NCBI RefSeq assembly: GCF_004001245.1
Contig: NZ_AP018724.1
Span: 1,046,501-1,110,500 of the forward strand
DNA length: 64,000 nt
Direction of reading: 5' to 3'
Source: Sulfurivermis fontis
GTDB lineage: Bacteria > Pseudomonadota > Gammaproteobacteria > Thiohalomonadales > Thiohalomonadaceae
Both the position numbers and the translations under genes were made by a program. Positions 8,892 to 16,509 of the stretch are shown here, one piece after another. Under the pieces are notes generated by a model that worked only from the letters and a program-made list of their open reading frames with translations, had not been told where the DNA came from and made no database searches. Every line of letters starts with the position of its first letter. The stretch's first letter is position 1.

Positions 8892-9512
8892 ATGGCGAGA
8901 AAGGAATTCGAGCTGACGCATGCCGTACTGCGGTATGCGGCCTCCTGCCTGAGCGAAGGCGACTGGTCGGCGCTGCGCGACATGGGGATCGGACCGAAGG
9001 AAGCGGAAGCCCTGAAGGACATCACCATATCCGAGCTGACCAATCTGGAGCGCAAACTCGCCGGCCACGTCCTGCGAGTGGAGCTGGATCGTGACGCCTT
9101 CTGGACCGTAGTCGGACAAATCCGGCGTGAGGCGGAACTCCAGCAGCTGCGCATGGAGTTCGTCCAACTAGATGCGCCCTCCGACATGATGCAGGTGCTG
9201 TTTGGAATGGGTGTGAAGGAATACACCTTCGCGCGGCGGGTGCTGGGCGCGCCGCCCGGTGTCGGCCGCCCCCCGGAACCGACCGAAGATGAGGCCCGGG
9301 CGGTGTGGCTTGCCTGGGAGAAGTTGGGGCTCGAGCCCAACCTTGCGACTCCGGTGGTTTGGCGTGAACTCGCCCAAGAAACCGGCCTGCCGCTTCGGTT
9401 GATCTGGCGCGTCACCCAGCGATGGTGTGGCGCAGACGACGATGAGGCGGCGACCGCGCCATGGTCTGATGGCGCTGACGCCGGCGCCCAGGTCGTCGGC
9501 CTGCGGAACTGA
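8892..9512 (+). CDS. DUF2857 family protein
   Basis: A 206-residue protein recognised by the DUF2857 pattern: LTHAVLRYAASCLSEGDW at the N-terminus, then the LSEGDW-to-LKDITISELTNLERKL helices and the VLGAPPGVGRPPEPTEDEA loop. DUF2857 genes are regular members of the replication and regulation module of SPI-7/PFGI-1-like ICEs, located between parB and the STY4528 gene as here. The function is not established; part of the protein is probably helix-turn-helix (LATPVVWRELAQETGLPLRL). It lies four bases after the parB stop. Confidence 0.8.
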   Translation: MARKEFELTHAVLRYAASCLSEGDWSALRDMGIGPKEAEALKDITISELTNLERKLAGHVLRVELDRDAFWTVVGQIRREAELQQLRMEFVQLDAPSDMMQVLFGMGVKEYTFARRVLGAPPGVGRPPEPTEDEARAVWLAWEKLGLEPNLATPVVWRELAQETGLPLRLIWRVTQRWCGADDDEAATAPWSDGADAGAQVVGLRN

Positions 9513-9514
9513 TC

Positions 9515-11047
9515 ATGCCGGTCCAGACGCCTGACACCAACTCAATCGGCTCGCTGGTGGACATGGCCGCTCAACGGTTGTTGAGCGGCGCGGCCGGCGA
9601 GCCCCAGGACAGCGTTCTGTTTACCGGCGTATGGCACGACGCCTACCCCGCCATTCTGGTCAGGGATCCAATCCTGCCCGACAGCACCAAGGTGCACATG
9701 CTGTACCTGCTCCAGGAGGCACGCGTTCAACCCTACGGCGTCACCCCGCTCCCGAGCATCGAGACGACCGCGCGGGAGCTGGGCAAGTCCACGACCACGA
9801 TCGTGCGCGACCGCGCCATCCTGCGCATGACGCGCTGGATCAGCCAGTGCAGGCAGGTGCGTGACGCCCAGGGTCGGTTCCGAGGCGCGGTGCACGCACT
9901 GCACTCGGAGCCAGCCTCTCTGGCGCAGGTGACCCAGCTGGATGCGGGATACATGGCGTTGCTGGAGCAGGCGGCTGCCGGTCACTTTGACCGGATTGCC
10001 AGGCGTGTCGCCCACGCCGTGCTGGCCGCCATCGACGATGACATCCACCGCGGCCACGACCCGCTGGAACCCGTGGACCTCATAGCCCAGCGCATGGAGG
10101 CTATCCAGTCCGCCAAAGCGGGCGCCGGACGCTTTTTTGCCGGCGTGATAACGGAGCGCAAGAGCCGGCTTCAAGATTTGAAGTCGGGGGAACCGGTTTC
10201 AAATCTTGAAACGAGGGGTCCGGAGCCGGTTTCAAATTTTGAAACCGGTGGGCCGGAACCGACTTCAAATCTTGAAAGCGGGCCGGAAACCGATGTTGCC
10301 TACAGTGTAGGCACCTCGCGGTCCGAATCGGATCGGGACCCTACCGGGAGTGTTCACACTGTGGACACCACCGAAATTGAGCTGGATCGAGGCTCGACCG
10401 AGGGTGGTCACACTGTGACCAATAGCGAAACCCAGGATTCAGGCGCGGAATTTGGGAGAACCAAGCCAGTTTTTCGCCCCAAACACCTCCAGAAACCTGA
10501 AAACCCCTCGAAACTTGAAGCCGGTGCCCCCTGTAGTAGTAGTGGTAGTAGTGATCTTTGTGTTCAGGAAAAAGATCAAGAAAAAACCACTACTACCGCA
10601 AACCCGAGGGCTGATGATGCTGGCCCCCCGCTCCGATGGCCACCGGATTTCAGCGACAACCTCAAGCGGCTGGTCCTGCGAACGCTTAAAGACCACCTCC
10701 CGGATCGGCCTGCCGACCACCAGGACGTGGTGAATGCGCTCGCCCAGCGCCTGCGCAACAAGTCCGATCCGGTCCGCAACATCGTCGGCTACACCGCGAA
10801 GCTCTGCGGAAAGGTGAAATCCGGCGAGTTCTGCCCGGTGCTGCCGCCCCCGGTGCTGCCGCCGTTGCCCCCGGCTGGTCATTCGTCGGCAGACATGCGC
10901 ATCAACAACCTGCGTAGTGAAATCCGCGCGCTTGAGCAGCTGGTGCAGGCGGCATCCCGGACTGGCCCCGTCCGCGGCGCCCTGGAGGCGCAACTTGCGC
11001 AGCGGCGATCTCAGCTACGGGAACTGGAAGAGCCTACGAGGCATTGA
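9515..11047 (+). CDS. STY4528-family replication protein
   Basis: A 510-residue protein of the STY4528 pathogenicity-island replication family. The N-terminal part contains a winged-helix region (LPSIETTARELGKSTTTIVRDRAILRM) and the C-terminal 170 residues hold a second folded domain ending in a coiled-coil-like SEIRALEQLVQAA. The two are joined by a low-complexity linker (about residues 215-370) that translates repeated palindromes in the DNA, giving repeated PEPVSNLET-like peptides. The family is linked to replication of ICEs in the excised state by gene context. It sits two bases after the DUF2857 stop. Confidence 0.8.
   Translation: MPVQTPDTNSIGSLVDMAAQRLLSGAAGEPQDSVLFTGVWHDAYPAILVRDPILPDSTKVHMLYLLQEARVQPYGVTPLPSIETTARELGKSTTTIVRDRAILRMTRWISQCRQVRDAQGRFRGAVHALHSEPASLAQVTQLDAGYMALLEQAAAGHFDRIARRVAHAVLAAIDDDIHRGHDPLEPVDLIAQRMEAIQSAKAGAGRFFAGVITERKSRLQDLKSGEPVSNLETRGPEPVSNFETGGPEPTSNLESGPETDVAYSVGTSRSESDRDPTGSVHTVDTTEIELDRGSTEGGHTVTNSETQDSGAEFGRTKPVFRPKHLQKPENPSKLEAGAPCSSSGSSDLCVQEKDQEKTTTTANPRADDAGPPLRWPPDFSDNLKRLVLRTLKDHLPDRPADHQDVVNALAQRLRNKSDPVRNIVGYTAKLCGKVKSGEFCPVLPPPVLPPLPPAGHSSADMRINNLRSEIRALEQLVQAASRTGPVRGALEAQLAQRRSQLRELEEPTRH
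10169..10420. repeat. Two arrays of regularly spaced palindromes inside the replication gene
   Basis: Array 1 has four palindromes of the type TTTCAAATCTTGAAA, centred near 10176, 10204, 10237 and 10270 (spacing 28, 33, 33). Array 2 has three palindromes with a CACTGTG-like core: CCTACAGTGTAGG (10299), GTTCACACTGTGGAC (10352) and the perfect GGTCACACTGTGACC (10406). Their centres are exactly 54 bases apart. They resemble iterons of a replication origin. The alternative is a simple repeat of codons in a disordered linker. Confidence 0.7.
10528..10605. other. Long imperfect inverted repeat with A-rich stretch
   Basis: GGTAGTAGTGATCTTT on the left can pair with AAAGATC and CCACTACTACC on the right, enclosing an A-rich stretch unusual for this GC-rich gene. 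It lies about 110 bases after the second palindrome array and could be a helix-opening element of an origin. It is also coding, within the linker of the replication protein. Confidence 0.45.
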
Positions 11048-11063
11048 TGTGCCACGTGGCACA
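11048..11063. promoter_or_regulatory. Perfect 16-bp palindrome, candidate operator
   Basis: TGTGCCACGTGGCACA is perfectly palindromic and begins at the first base after the stop of the replication gene. It lies about 90 bases upstream of the PFL_4669 gene. Position and symmetry suggest a binding site for a dimeric regulator; no promoter is clear enough to call. Confidence 0.4.
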
Positions 11064-11155
11064 AACACCTCGCCGATACGATTCGGCCAGCCGGGACAAG
11101 CGCAGATACGTCCGCGGTCCTTGGCACCACAACTTGACCTACAGGAGAGCATGCC

Positions 11156-11923
11156 ATGACAACACCGGCAGTCAGTGAAGCACAGGCATCACGGCCCCGT
11201 TCCGATGCGCCCGGGGCCCTGCGCAGCCAGGCAACCATGGAGATACAGACGCGCCAGGCGCAGCGCCTGGTGTTCGGGCGCATGGCGGCCGAGGGCCAGC
11301 ACGAGATCGTCGGCCTGCTGCGTTTTGCGGCGATGCTGCGCCCCATCTGGGGTGGCAGCATCGCGGACGACCCCTACGCCGACTGGTGGCTGGTGAAGAT
11401 CGAGCGGGAGCTGATGCGGGCACGGAACCAATTGAAGGAGATGGAGAACACGGTGGAGCAACTGCTCGCCGGCGCGCCGGCGGTGAACGTAGTTGTGGCG
11501 CAATCTCTCGCGCCGGCGCGGCTCGACCTCAACTTCTCAAACCCCTACGCCTTCCACGGCGCCTATCTGCTGGCGGACTTCGACAAGCTGGTGCGGGCGG
11601 TGCTGACCGCACGACACGTCGGTTTGATGGATCTCCAGACCAGCGAACGATTATTGGCTCAGGGCGGCAAGCAACTGCGCTCGGCCTACGAGGCAGCGAA
11701 AGGCTACCGCTACATGGGTGCAACACGTGAAGACCTGATGCAAGGGACGGCGAAAGCCGTGAAGGCCCGTGAGGTGATGGGAGACCTGCCGCAGCCGGTA
11801 CTCGCCGGTGAACTGCGTGCCGCTTACGCGCCGAAAGTGCGCGGCCCCCAGGATGCGGACACTCATACCGATGGAGCGGATACCGACGATGAGACCGGTG
11901 CGCCAGTCGAAGGGACGGCATAG
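11156..11923 (+). CDS. PFL_4669-family ICE protein (AcaB-like)
   Basis: A 255-residue protein matching the integrating conjugative element PFL_4669 family, in which the MEIQTRQAQRLVFGR start of the folded part and the DPYADWWLVKIERELMRARNQL helix are typical. Some relatives are annotated as AcaB-type regulators. The last 40 residues are acidic and probably disordered. It follows the replication gene after a 108-base gap that contains a perfect palindrome, and precedes a DUF3158 gene, the usual order in this ICE class. The molecular function is not established. Confidence 0.8.
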   Translation: MTTPAVSEAQASRPRSDAPGALRSQATMEIQTRQAQRLVFGRMAAEGQHEIVGLLRFAAMLRPIWGGSIADDPYADWWLVKIERELMRARNQLKEMENTVEQLLAGAPAVNVVVAQSLAPARLDLNFSNPYAFHGAYLLADFDKLVRAVLTARHVGLMDLQTSERLLAQGGKQLRSAYEAAKGYRYMGATREDLMQGTAKAVKAREVMGDLPQPVLAGELRAAYAPKVRGPQDADTHTDGADTDDETGAPVEGTA

Positions 11924-11968
11924 CGCTGACGTACTGTTCATGTCGGATTGCTGACGTAGAGGTGGTGG

Positions 11969-11989
11969 CCCTAAAGGGCCCTTTAAGGG
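11969..11989. promoter_or_regulatory. Near-palindrome before the DUF3158 gene
   Basis: CCCTAAAGGGCCCTTTAAGGG is an almost perfect self-complementary stretch. It lies 15-36 bases upstream of the GTG start at 12005. It could be an operator or an RNA hairpin just ahead of the ribosome-binding site. Confidence 0.35.
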
Positions 11990-12004
11990 TAAGGGGAGGG
12001 GCGG

Positions 12005-12424
12005 GTGAGTGAGAAGTGGATCGGTCTTCTGGAGCTGCCGTTCCGGAATCTCCGGGAGGCGAAAGCCCAACTCGAAGAGCTGGAGCGACGGCGTAGGAAG
12101 CTCCAGCAACTGGGGCGCGACATGGTGCAGGAATTCCGGGAGCGGTTCCCGACGGCACCTGCCTACCCTGCACGCTACTCGGACAGAACGTTGACCGGGT
12201 ACCGGTGGCGGCGTGCCGGCCACAACGCGGTGAGCTTCGACATCACCTCGGACGCCGGGCGAGCAGTCCTGGAGCAGGTACCGGCAGATGTGAGGCGGGT
12301 ATGGCTGGCGTTCGAGAGGCGACGGATCTACCTGAACATGGCACTCGCTGTCACCGACTACGAGCGCATTCGGCTGCGCGACTTTCTCGAGCGTCTGGAT
12401 CGCCTGCGCGCAGTAGAAACATGA
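12005..12424 (+). CDS. DUF3158-family protein
   Basis: A 139-residue, strongly helical protein (LREAKAQLEELERRRRKLQQLG at the start, FERRRIYLNMALAV near the end). It resembles the DUF3158 family found next to the PFL_4669 gene in many ICEs. The GTG at 12005 is preferred because AAGGGGAGGGG precedes it at suitable spacing. The function is unknown; the charged helices allow a DNA- or protein-binding role. The family assignment rests on position and on the ERRRIYLNMAL motif. Confidence 0.6.
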   Translation: MSEKWIGLLELPFRNLREAKAQLEELERRRRKLQQLGRDMVQEFRERFPTAPAYPARYSDRTLTGYRWRRAGHNAVSFDITSDAGRAVLEQVPADVRRVWLAFERRRIYLNMALAVTDYERIRLRDFLERLDRLRAVET

Positions 12425-12447
12425 CGATGTCGAGAAGCGGCCGCGTT

Positions 12448-12475
12448 GTGTATGCGGTTCGCGTACTGCATACAC
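12448..12475. promoter_or_regulatory. Inverted repeat upstream of ssb, candidate operator
   Basis: The arms GTGTATGC and GCATACAC are perfectly complementary and separated by 12 bases. They sit in the 156-base gap between the DUF3158 gene and ssb, the largest gap in this part of the module. A weak TTGTCG-N16-ATAAAT promoter-like pair follows at about 12520-12547. Confidence 0.4.
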
Positions 12476-12580
12476 GCAGCCCACGTAATCACTTCCCGAA
12501 TCCGTCGCCATTGTCGATTGTCGCCTACTGGGTATGCCGATAAATCTGCCAGTGCATCAAATCACTCAAGGAGAGCACGC

Positions 12581-12976
12581 ATGGCAAATGACTTCAAAGG
12601 CAGAGGCAATCTGGGCACGGCGCCGACGCTCAAGCACGTGGACGTGGACGGCGAGCGGCGCGCCGTGGCGCAATTGCGCGTCTACTTCGACCGCAGCGTG
12701 CCCGATGGCAACGGCGGCTTTGCCGACCGCGGCGGGTTCTGGCTGGATGTGAACCTGTGGGGTCCGAAGGCGGAGGCCGCGGCCAAAGTGCTGGCCAAGG
12801 GTGCCCGTGTCGCGGTGACCGGAACCCTGGTCAATCACGAGTGGGCGGACAAGGACAGCGGCGAGCCGCGCGCCCGGCTCGAAGTGCAGGCCGACCATGT
12901 CGATCTGGACCTGTCGCGCGTGGAGAGTATCCGGTTACGCAAGAAGGAGTCAGCTGATGAAGCAGAAGCTGACTAA
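12581..12976 (+). CDS. ssb: Single-stranded DNA-binding protein (ICE copy)
   Basis: A 131-residue SSB-like OB-fold protein. Residues 5-110 show FKGRGNLGTAPTLKHV, the AQLRVYFDRS strand and GFWLDVNLWGPKAEAAAKVL, which are diagnostic of the family. The C-terminus lacks the classical DDDIPF tail and ends in an acidic EAEAD sequence. ICE-borne SSBs protect single-stranded DNA during transfer or replication. The start at 12581 has a good ribosome-binding site (CAAGGAGAG). It overlaps the HU-like gene by 20 bases. Confidence 0.88.
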   Translation: MANDFKGRGNLGTAPTLKHVDVDGERRAVAQLRVYFDRSVPDGNGGFADRGGFWLDVNLWGPKAEAAAKVLAKGARVAVTGTLVNHEWADKDSGEPRARLEVQADHVDLDLSRVESIRLRKKESADEAEAD

Positions 12977-13244
12977 GACCGATCTCGCCGCGGCGGTGGC
13001 GCTGGCGTGCGACTTGCCGAAGGAGCTTGCAAGTCGGGCCGTCGATACCGCGATTAATTCCATCGCCCACGCCCTCTCCCAGGGTGAAGATGTCCGTCTC
13101 ACGGGCTTCGGGACATTCAGCACGCGGACCCGGCCGCAACGATCGGCCCGTAACCCGCAAACAGGGCAACCCATCGTCGTGCCGGAATCCCGCCTTGTGC
13201 GCTTCGTGCCCGGCAGCGTGTTACGCGAGGCGGTGAAGCAGTGA
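12957..13244 (+). CDS. HU/IHF-family DNA-bending protein
   Basis: A 95-residue protein with the full HU/IHF fold: KTDLAAAVALACDLPKELA helices, GEDVRLTGFGTFSTRTRPQR and ARNPQTGQPIVVPESR, the conserved beta-arm motif including the RNPQTG turn. It bends DNA and may assist integration, oriT processing or replication of the ICE. It overlaps ssb at the start and the next small gene at the end, so the three are one transcript. Confidence 0.88.
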   Translation: MKQKLTKTDLAAAVALACDLPKELASRAVDTAINSIAHALSQGEDVRLTGFGTFSTRTRPQRSARNPQTGQPIVVPESRLVRFVPGSVLREAVKQ

Positions 13245-13468
13245 TGAACGGGCAGAGCTCCTCGCTGCGCGTCGAGCTGGTAACCGCTTTGTCGGTGGCT
13301 CGGGCATCTGTTCCCATATCGACCCTCAAGCGCCGCGTTACCGTGACCCGCCACGAGTCGCGTATAGGGTCAGAACTCAGGCGCATGGAACGCGACGGCG
13401 TCGCACGTTTCACCCGCGACGGCGGGTGGGAGCTCGTGCCGCATGAGGCAGAGGGAATGGGGTCCTGA
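13241..13468 (+). CDS. Small winged-helix-like hypothetical protein
   Basis: A 75-residue protein; the start is either GTG at 13241 or the adjacent ATG at 13244. The sequence VARASVPISTLKRRVTVTRHE followed by ELRRMERDGVARFTRDGGWEL looks like a compact winged helix (recognition helix, then a beta wing). It may be a transcriptional regulator, but no family is recognised. It overlaps the HU-like gene. Confidence 0.55.
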   Translation: MMNGQSSSLRVELVTALSVARASVPISTLKRRVTVTRHESRIGSELRRMERDGVARFTRDGGWELVPHEAEGMGS

Positions 13469-13469
13469 T

Positions 13470-13871
13470 ATGGCGGCCCCGTGTCGAAACAGGTTGAGCA
13501 TCGGTGACGTGGTTCAAACCAACTATGGCACGGGGCCGTATCGCGTAATCGACATCGAGCGCGATTGCACGTGCCCAAGCTATCTCGATGCGCTCGATGT
13601 CGGTGGCGATGAGGCGCCCCGGTCTGCTCCGCACATGCACATCACCTGTGTCGAATCATCGACGCCAGTGCGTAAGCGCTACGGGGAGCGTGAGCTTCGC
13701 TGGTTGAGCAGATTCGTCGAGACCGGTGACGGGCGCATTGTCAACGTTTGGAACGATGACGAGCTGTTCTTTGTAACGTCTCATGACGCAGCGACGATGC
13801 TCACCGTCTCGGGCAAGTTCTACGACGTGGTCGCTTGCCGGGGGCGACTGGACCGGGAGGTCTGCCCATGA
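13470..13871 (+). CDS. Hypothetical ICE protein
   Basis: A 133-residue protein of unknown function. It starts one base after the previous stop and ends overlapping the next ATG. The N-terminal part (LSIGDVVQTNYGTGPYRVIDIE) resembles a small SH3-like barrel. Two Cys lie in CTCPSY and another in HITCVE. No enzymatic motif is seen. Its place in the ssb-topB operon is the only functional hint. Confidence 0.6.
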   Translation: MAAPCRNRLSIGDVVQTNYGTGPYRVIDIERDCTCPSYLDALDVGGDEAPRSAPHMHITCVESSTPVRKRYGERELRWLSRFVETGDGRIVNVWNDDELFFVTSHDAATMLTVSGKFYDVVACRGRLDREVCP

Positions 13872-14092
13872 GCAGCTATCCCTTTACCCAGGGCGAGTCC
13901 GGAATGTCGTGCGCTGTCGCCACCTGCATCGGCTGTGGCTGCGATGATATGCATGCTTGCTGGGATGAGATCACCGAAACGCCATGCAGTTGGATTCGGC
14001 TCGATCGCAATTCAGCGCGCGGCGTATGCAGTGCCTGCCCCGAGCACGTGGAGCGCTGGGACAACGGCGACAGGGAGGCTCAGGTGCCATGA
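13868..14092 (+). CDS. Cysteine-rich small protein
   Basis: A 74-residue protein with nine Cys. The pattern CIGCGCDDMHAC, then PCSWIRLDRNSARGVCSAC, suggests a zinc-binding module; similar CxGCGC...GVCSxC proteins occur in phages and ICEs. The function is unknown. It overlaps both neighbours by four bases, which places it firmly in the operon leading to topB. Confidence 0.65.
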   Translation: MSSYPFTQGESGMSCAVATCIGCGCDDMHACWDEITETPCSWIRLDRNSARGVCSACPEHVERWDNGDREAQVP

Positions 14093-16509
14093 GCCGCCTC
14101 TTCCTTTGCGAGAAGCCTTCCCAGGCGCGGGACATTGCCCGCGTACTGGGCGCCCAGGGCAAGGCGGACGGCTGCCTCAGCGGCAGCGGGGTGACCGTTA
14201 CCTGGTGCTTCGGGCATCTGCTTGAGATGGTGCCCCCTGAGGGCTACGGCGAGCAGTACAAGCGGTGGGCACTCGATACCTTGCCGATTCTGCCGGATAG
14301 CTGGCAACTGGAGGTCAAGAGCGACGCGCGCAAGCAGTTCAAAATCATCAAGGGGCTGCTGGCGAGCGCGCGGGAGGTCGTGATCGCGACTGACGCGGAT
14401 CGGGAAGGCGAGACCATCGCGCGCGAGGTGTTACAGCTTTGCCAGTGGCGAGGGCCGGTGGCCCGGTTGTGGCTCTCGGCACTGGATGACGCGAGCATCC
14501 ATAAAGCGCTTGGCGCGTTGCGGCCCGGCGAGCAGACCCAGCCGCTCTATTGGGCGGGGTTGGGCCGCGCCCGGGCAGACTGGCTTGTCGGAATGAACCT
14601 GACCCGCGCCTATACCGTTCTTGGCCGGGAGCGGGGTCTTGACGGCGTATTGTCGGTGGGGCGCGTCCAGACGCCGACTTTGCGCTTGGTGGTGGATCGC
14701 GATCGAGCCATCGAGTCGTTCCGGCCGGTCCCGTACTGGGATGTGCTGGTCACGTTTGCTGCCGACAGCGGGCGCTTCCGCGCGAAGTGGGTACCGCCGG
14801 AGACGGTGACGGATTCCGAGGGCCGCTGTATCAACGAACAGGCGGCCCGCACGCTGGCGCAGCGGCTGGTAGGCAAGCAGGGAGTGGTGGCTGCTGCGGA
14901 GACCAAGCGGGCGCGCGAAGCACCGCCGCTGCCCTATGACCTGGGAACCCTGCAGCAGGAAGCTGACAGGCTGTACGGGATGGGGGCGCAACAGGTCCTG
15001 GATACGGTGCAGGCGCTCTACGAAACCCACAAGGCCGTCACCTACCCGCGCACCGATTGCCCCTATCTGCCGCAAAGCATGCTGGCGGAGTCCTCCGCGG
15101 TGTTGGATGCCCTGGTCCGATCGGACCAGGGACTTGCGGCAGCCGTCGCCGGCGCGGACAGGGGGCTGCGCTCCAAGGCCTGGGACGACAGCAAGATCAC
15201 CGCCCACCACGCGATCATCCCCACCAAAGCAGCGTGCGATGTTCCGCGTATGAACGATGGCGAGCGACAGGTCTATGACCTGATCCGTCGCCGTTACCTT
15301 GCACAGTTCTACCCGCACCACGAATTCGACAAGACGCTGGTCTCTTTGTCGACCGACGGAGAGCTGTTTCAGGCGACTGGCCGGCGCGTTGTCGCCGATG
15401 GATGGAAAGCGCTGTACCAGCTCTCCCGCGAGGAGCACGACAGCGATGACACTGATGACCAGGAACTGCCACAACTCACCAGGGGCGCGGCCTGTCCCGT
15501 GGCCGGAGCGGAGGCGGTGGCGAAGCAGACGAAGCCGCCGGCGCGGTTCACGGAAGGTACATTGATCGCCGCCATGAAAAACGTGGCGAAGCTGGTTACC
15601 GACGCGCGCCTGAAGCAGATCCTCAAGGAAACGTCAGGGCTGGGGACCGAGGCGACGCGGGCCGGCATCATCAAGACCCTGCTCGAACGGGGTCTCCTGC
15701 AAAAGCGGAAGAAGAACCTGATTTCCACCGAGACTGGCCGGGCGCTCATCGATGCGCTGCCTGAGCCGGTCAAGGAGCCAGGGACAACCGCGCTGTGGGA
15801 ACAGGCACTGGACGATATCGCCCAAGGGCGCGGCAGCCTGGAGGAGTTTGTGCGGCGCCAGGCCGAATGGGTTGCCACCATGGTGGAACGGGCTAAGCAG
15901 GGGGGCGAGCTTGGCGGTGTACCGGTACAGCAGCATGCGTGTCCCGAATGCGGGAAACCGCTGCGCAGGCGCAAGGGCAAGAGTGGATTTTTCTGGGGAT
16001 GCTCGGGGTATCCCGGATGTCAGGTCACCCTACCGGATGAGGGTGGCAAACCGGGGCGCCCGCGCGGGCAGGCCGCGGGCAAATGCCAGTGCGGCGGCGC
16101 CGTCGGCGAATCCCCAAAGGCGTGGCAGTGCGAGGCCTGCCGCGCAATCGTGTGGAAGGAGTCGTTTGGCAAGAAACTGTCGGAGTCTCAGGCGCTGGAG
16201 TTGCTGGCAGGCAAGACCGTACTGCTTCGCGGTTTGAAATCGCAACAGGGCAAGAAGTACGACTCGCACGCGCACATCGAAAACGGGAAGCTCGCACTCG
16301 TGTTCAGAAACGGTGACCGCGGCTCGGCGCAACCTGATGCGCCGGCGAAGAAGAGCACTGCAAAGGAGGCAGCGATCGGCGGCTCGTGTCCTGAGTGCCG
16401 CAAAGGCACACTGGTTTTGCGCGCCATGAAGGGCGGAAAGAATGACGGGCGAGCCTTTGTCGGCTGCACCAGGTTTCCGTCATGCCGGTATTTCGCCTGG
16501 AACGGATGA
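14089..16509 (+). CDS. topB: DNA topoisomerase III
   Basis: An 806-residue type IA topoisomerase. The Toprim domain at the N-terminus starts SRLFLCEKPSQARDIARVLG and includes ATDADREGE. The catalytic Tyr region is THKAVTYPRTDCPYLP, and LIAAMKNVAKL with TSGLGTEATRAGIIKTLLERG follows. The C-terminal 190 residues carry several Cys-pair zinc ribbons (ACPECGKPLRRRKG, CSGYPGC, CPECRKGTL). ICE topoisomerases III decatenate or relax DNA during replication and transfer. The ATG at 14089 overlaps the preceding gene and is fixed by the family N-terminus. Confidence 0.95.
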   Translation: MSRLFLCEKPSQARDIARVLGAQGKADGCLSGSGVTVTWCFGHLLEMVPPEGYGEQYKRWALDTLPILPDSWQLEVKSDARKQFKIIKGLLASAREVVIATDADREGETIAREVLQLCQWRGPVARLWLSALDDASIHKALGALRPGEQTQPLYWAGLGRARADWLVGMNLTRAYTVLGRERGLDGVLSVGRVQTPTLRLVVDRDRAIESFRPVPYWDVLVTFAADSGRFRAKWVPPETVTDSEGRCINEQAARTLAQRLVGKQGVVAAAETKRAREAPPLPYDLGTLQQEADRLYGMGAQQVLDTVQALYETHKAVTYPRTDCPYLPQSMLAESSAVLDALVRSDQGLAAAVAGADRGLRSKAWDDSKITAHHAIIPTKAACDVPRMNDGERQVYDLIRRRYLAQFYPHHEFDKTLVSLSTDGELFQATGRRVVADGWKALYQLSREEHDSDDTDDQELPQLTRGAACPVAGAEAVAKQTKPPARFTEGTLIAAMKNVAKLVTDARLKQILKETSGLGTEATRAGIIKTLLERGLLQKRKKNLISTETGRALIDALPEPVKEPGTTALWEQALDDIAQGRGSLEEFVRRQAEWVATMVERAKQGGELGGVPVQQHACPECGKPLRRRKGKSGFFWGCSGYPGCQVTLPDEGGKPGRPRGQAAGKCQCGGAVGESPKAWQCEACRAIVWKESFGKKLSESQALELLAGKTVLLRGLKSQQGKKYDSHAHIENGKLALVFRNGDRGSAQPDAPAKKSTAKEAAIGGSCPECRKGTLVLRAMKGGKNDGRAFVGCTRFPSCRYFAWNG

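Noticed and set aside
10169-10420. The palindrome arrays as a CRISPR array
   Set aside because: Repeats are short, occur in two classes, lie inside a continuous coding frame and have repetitive rather than unique spacers; no cas genes are present.
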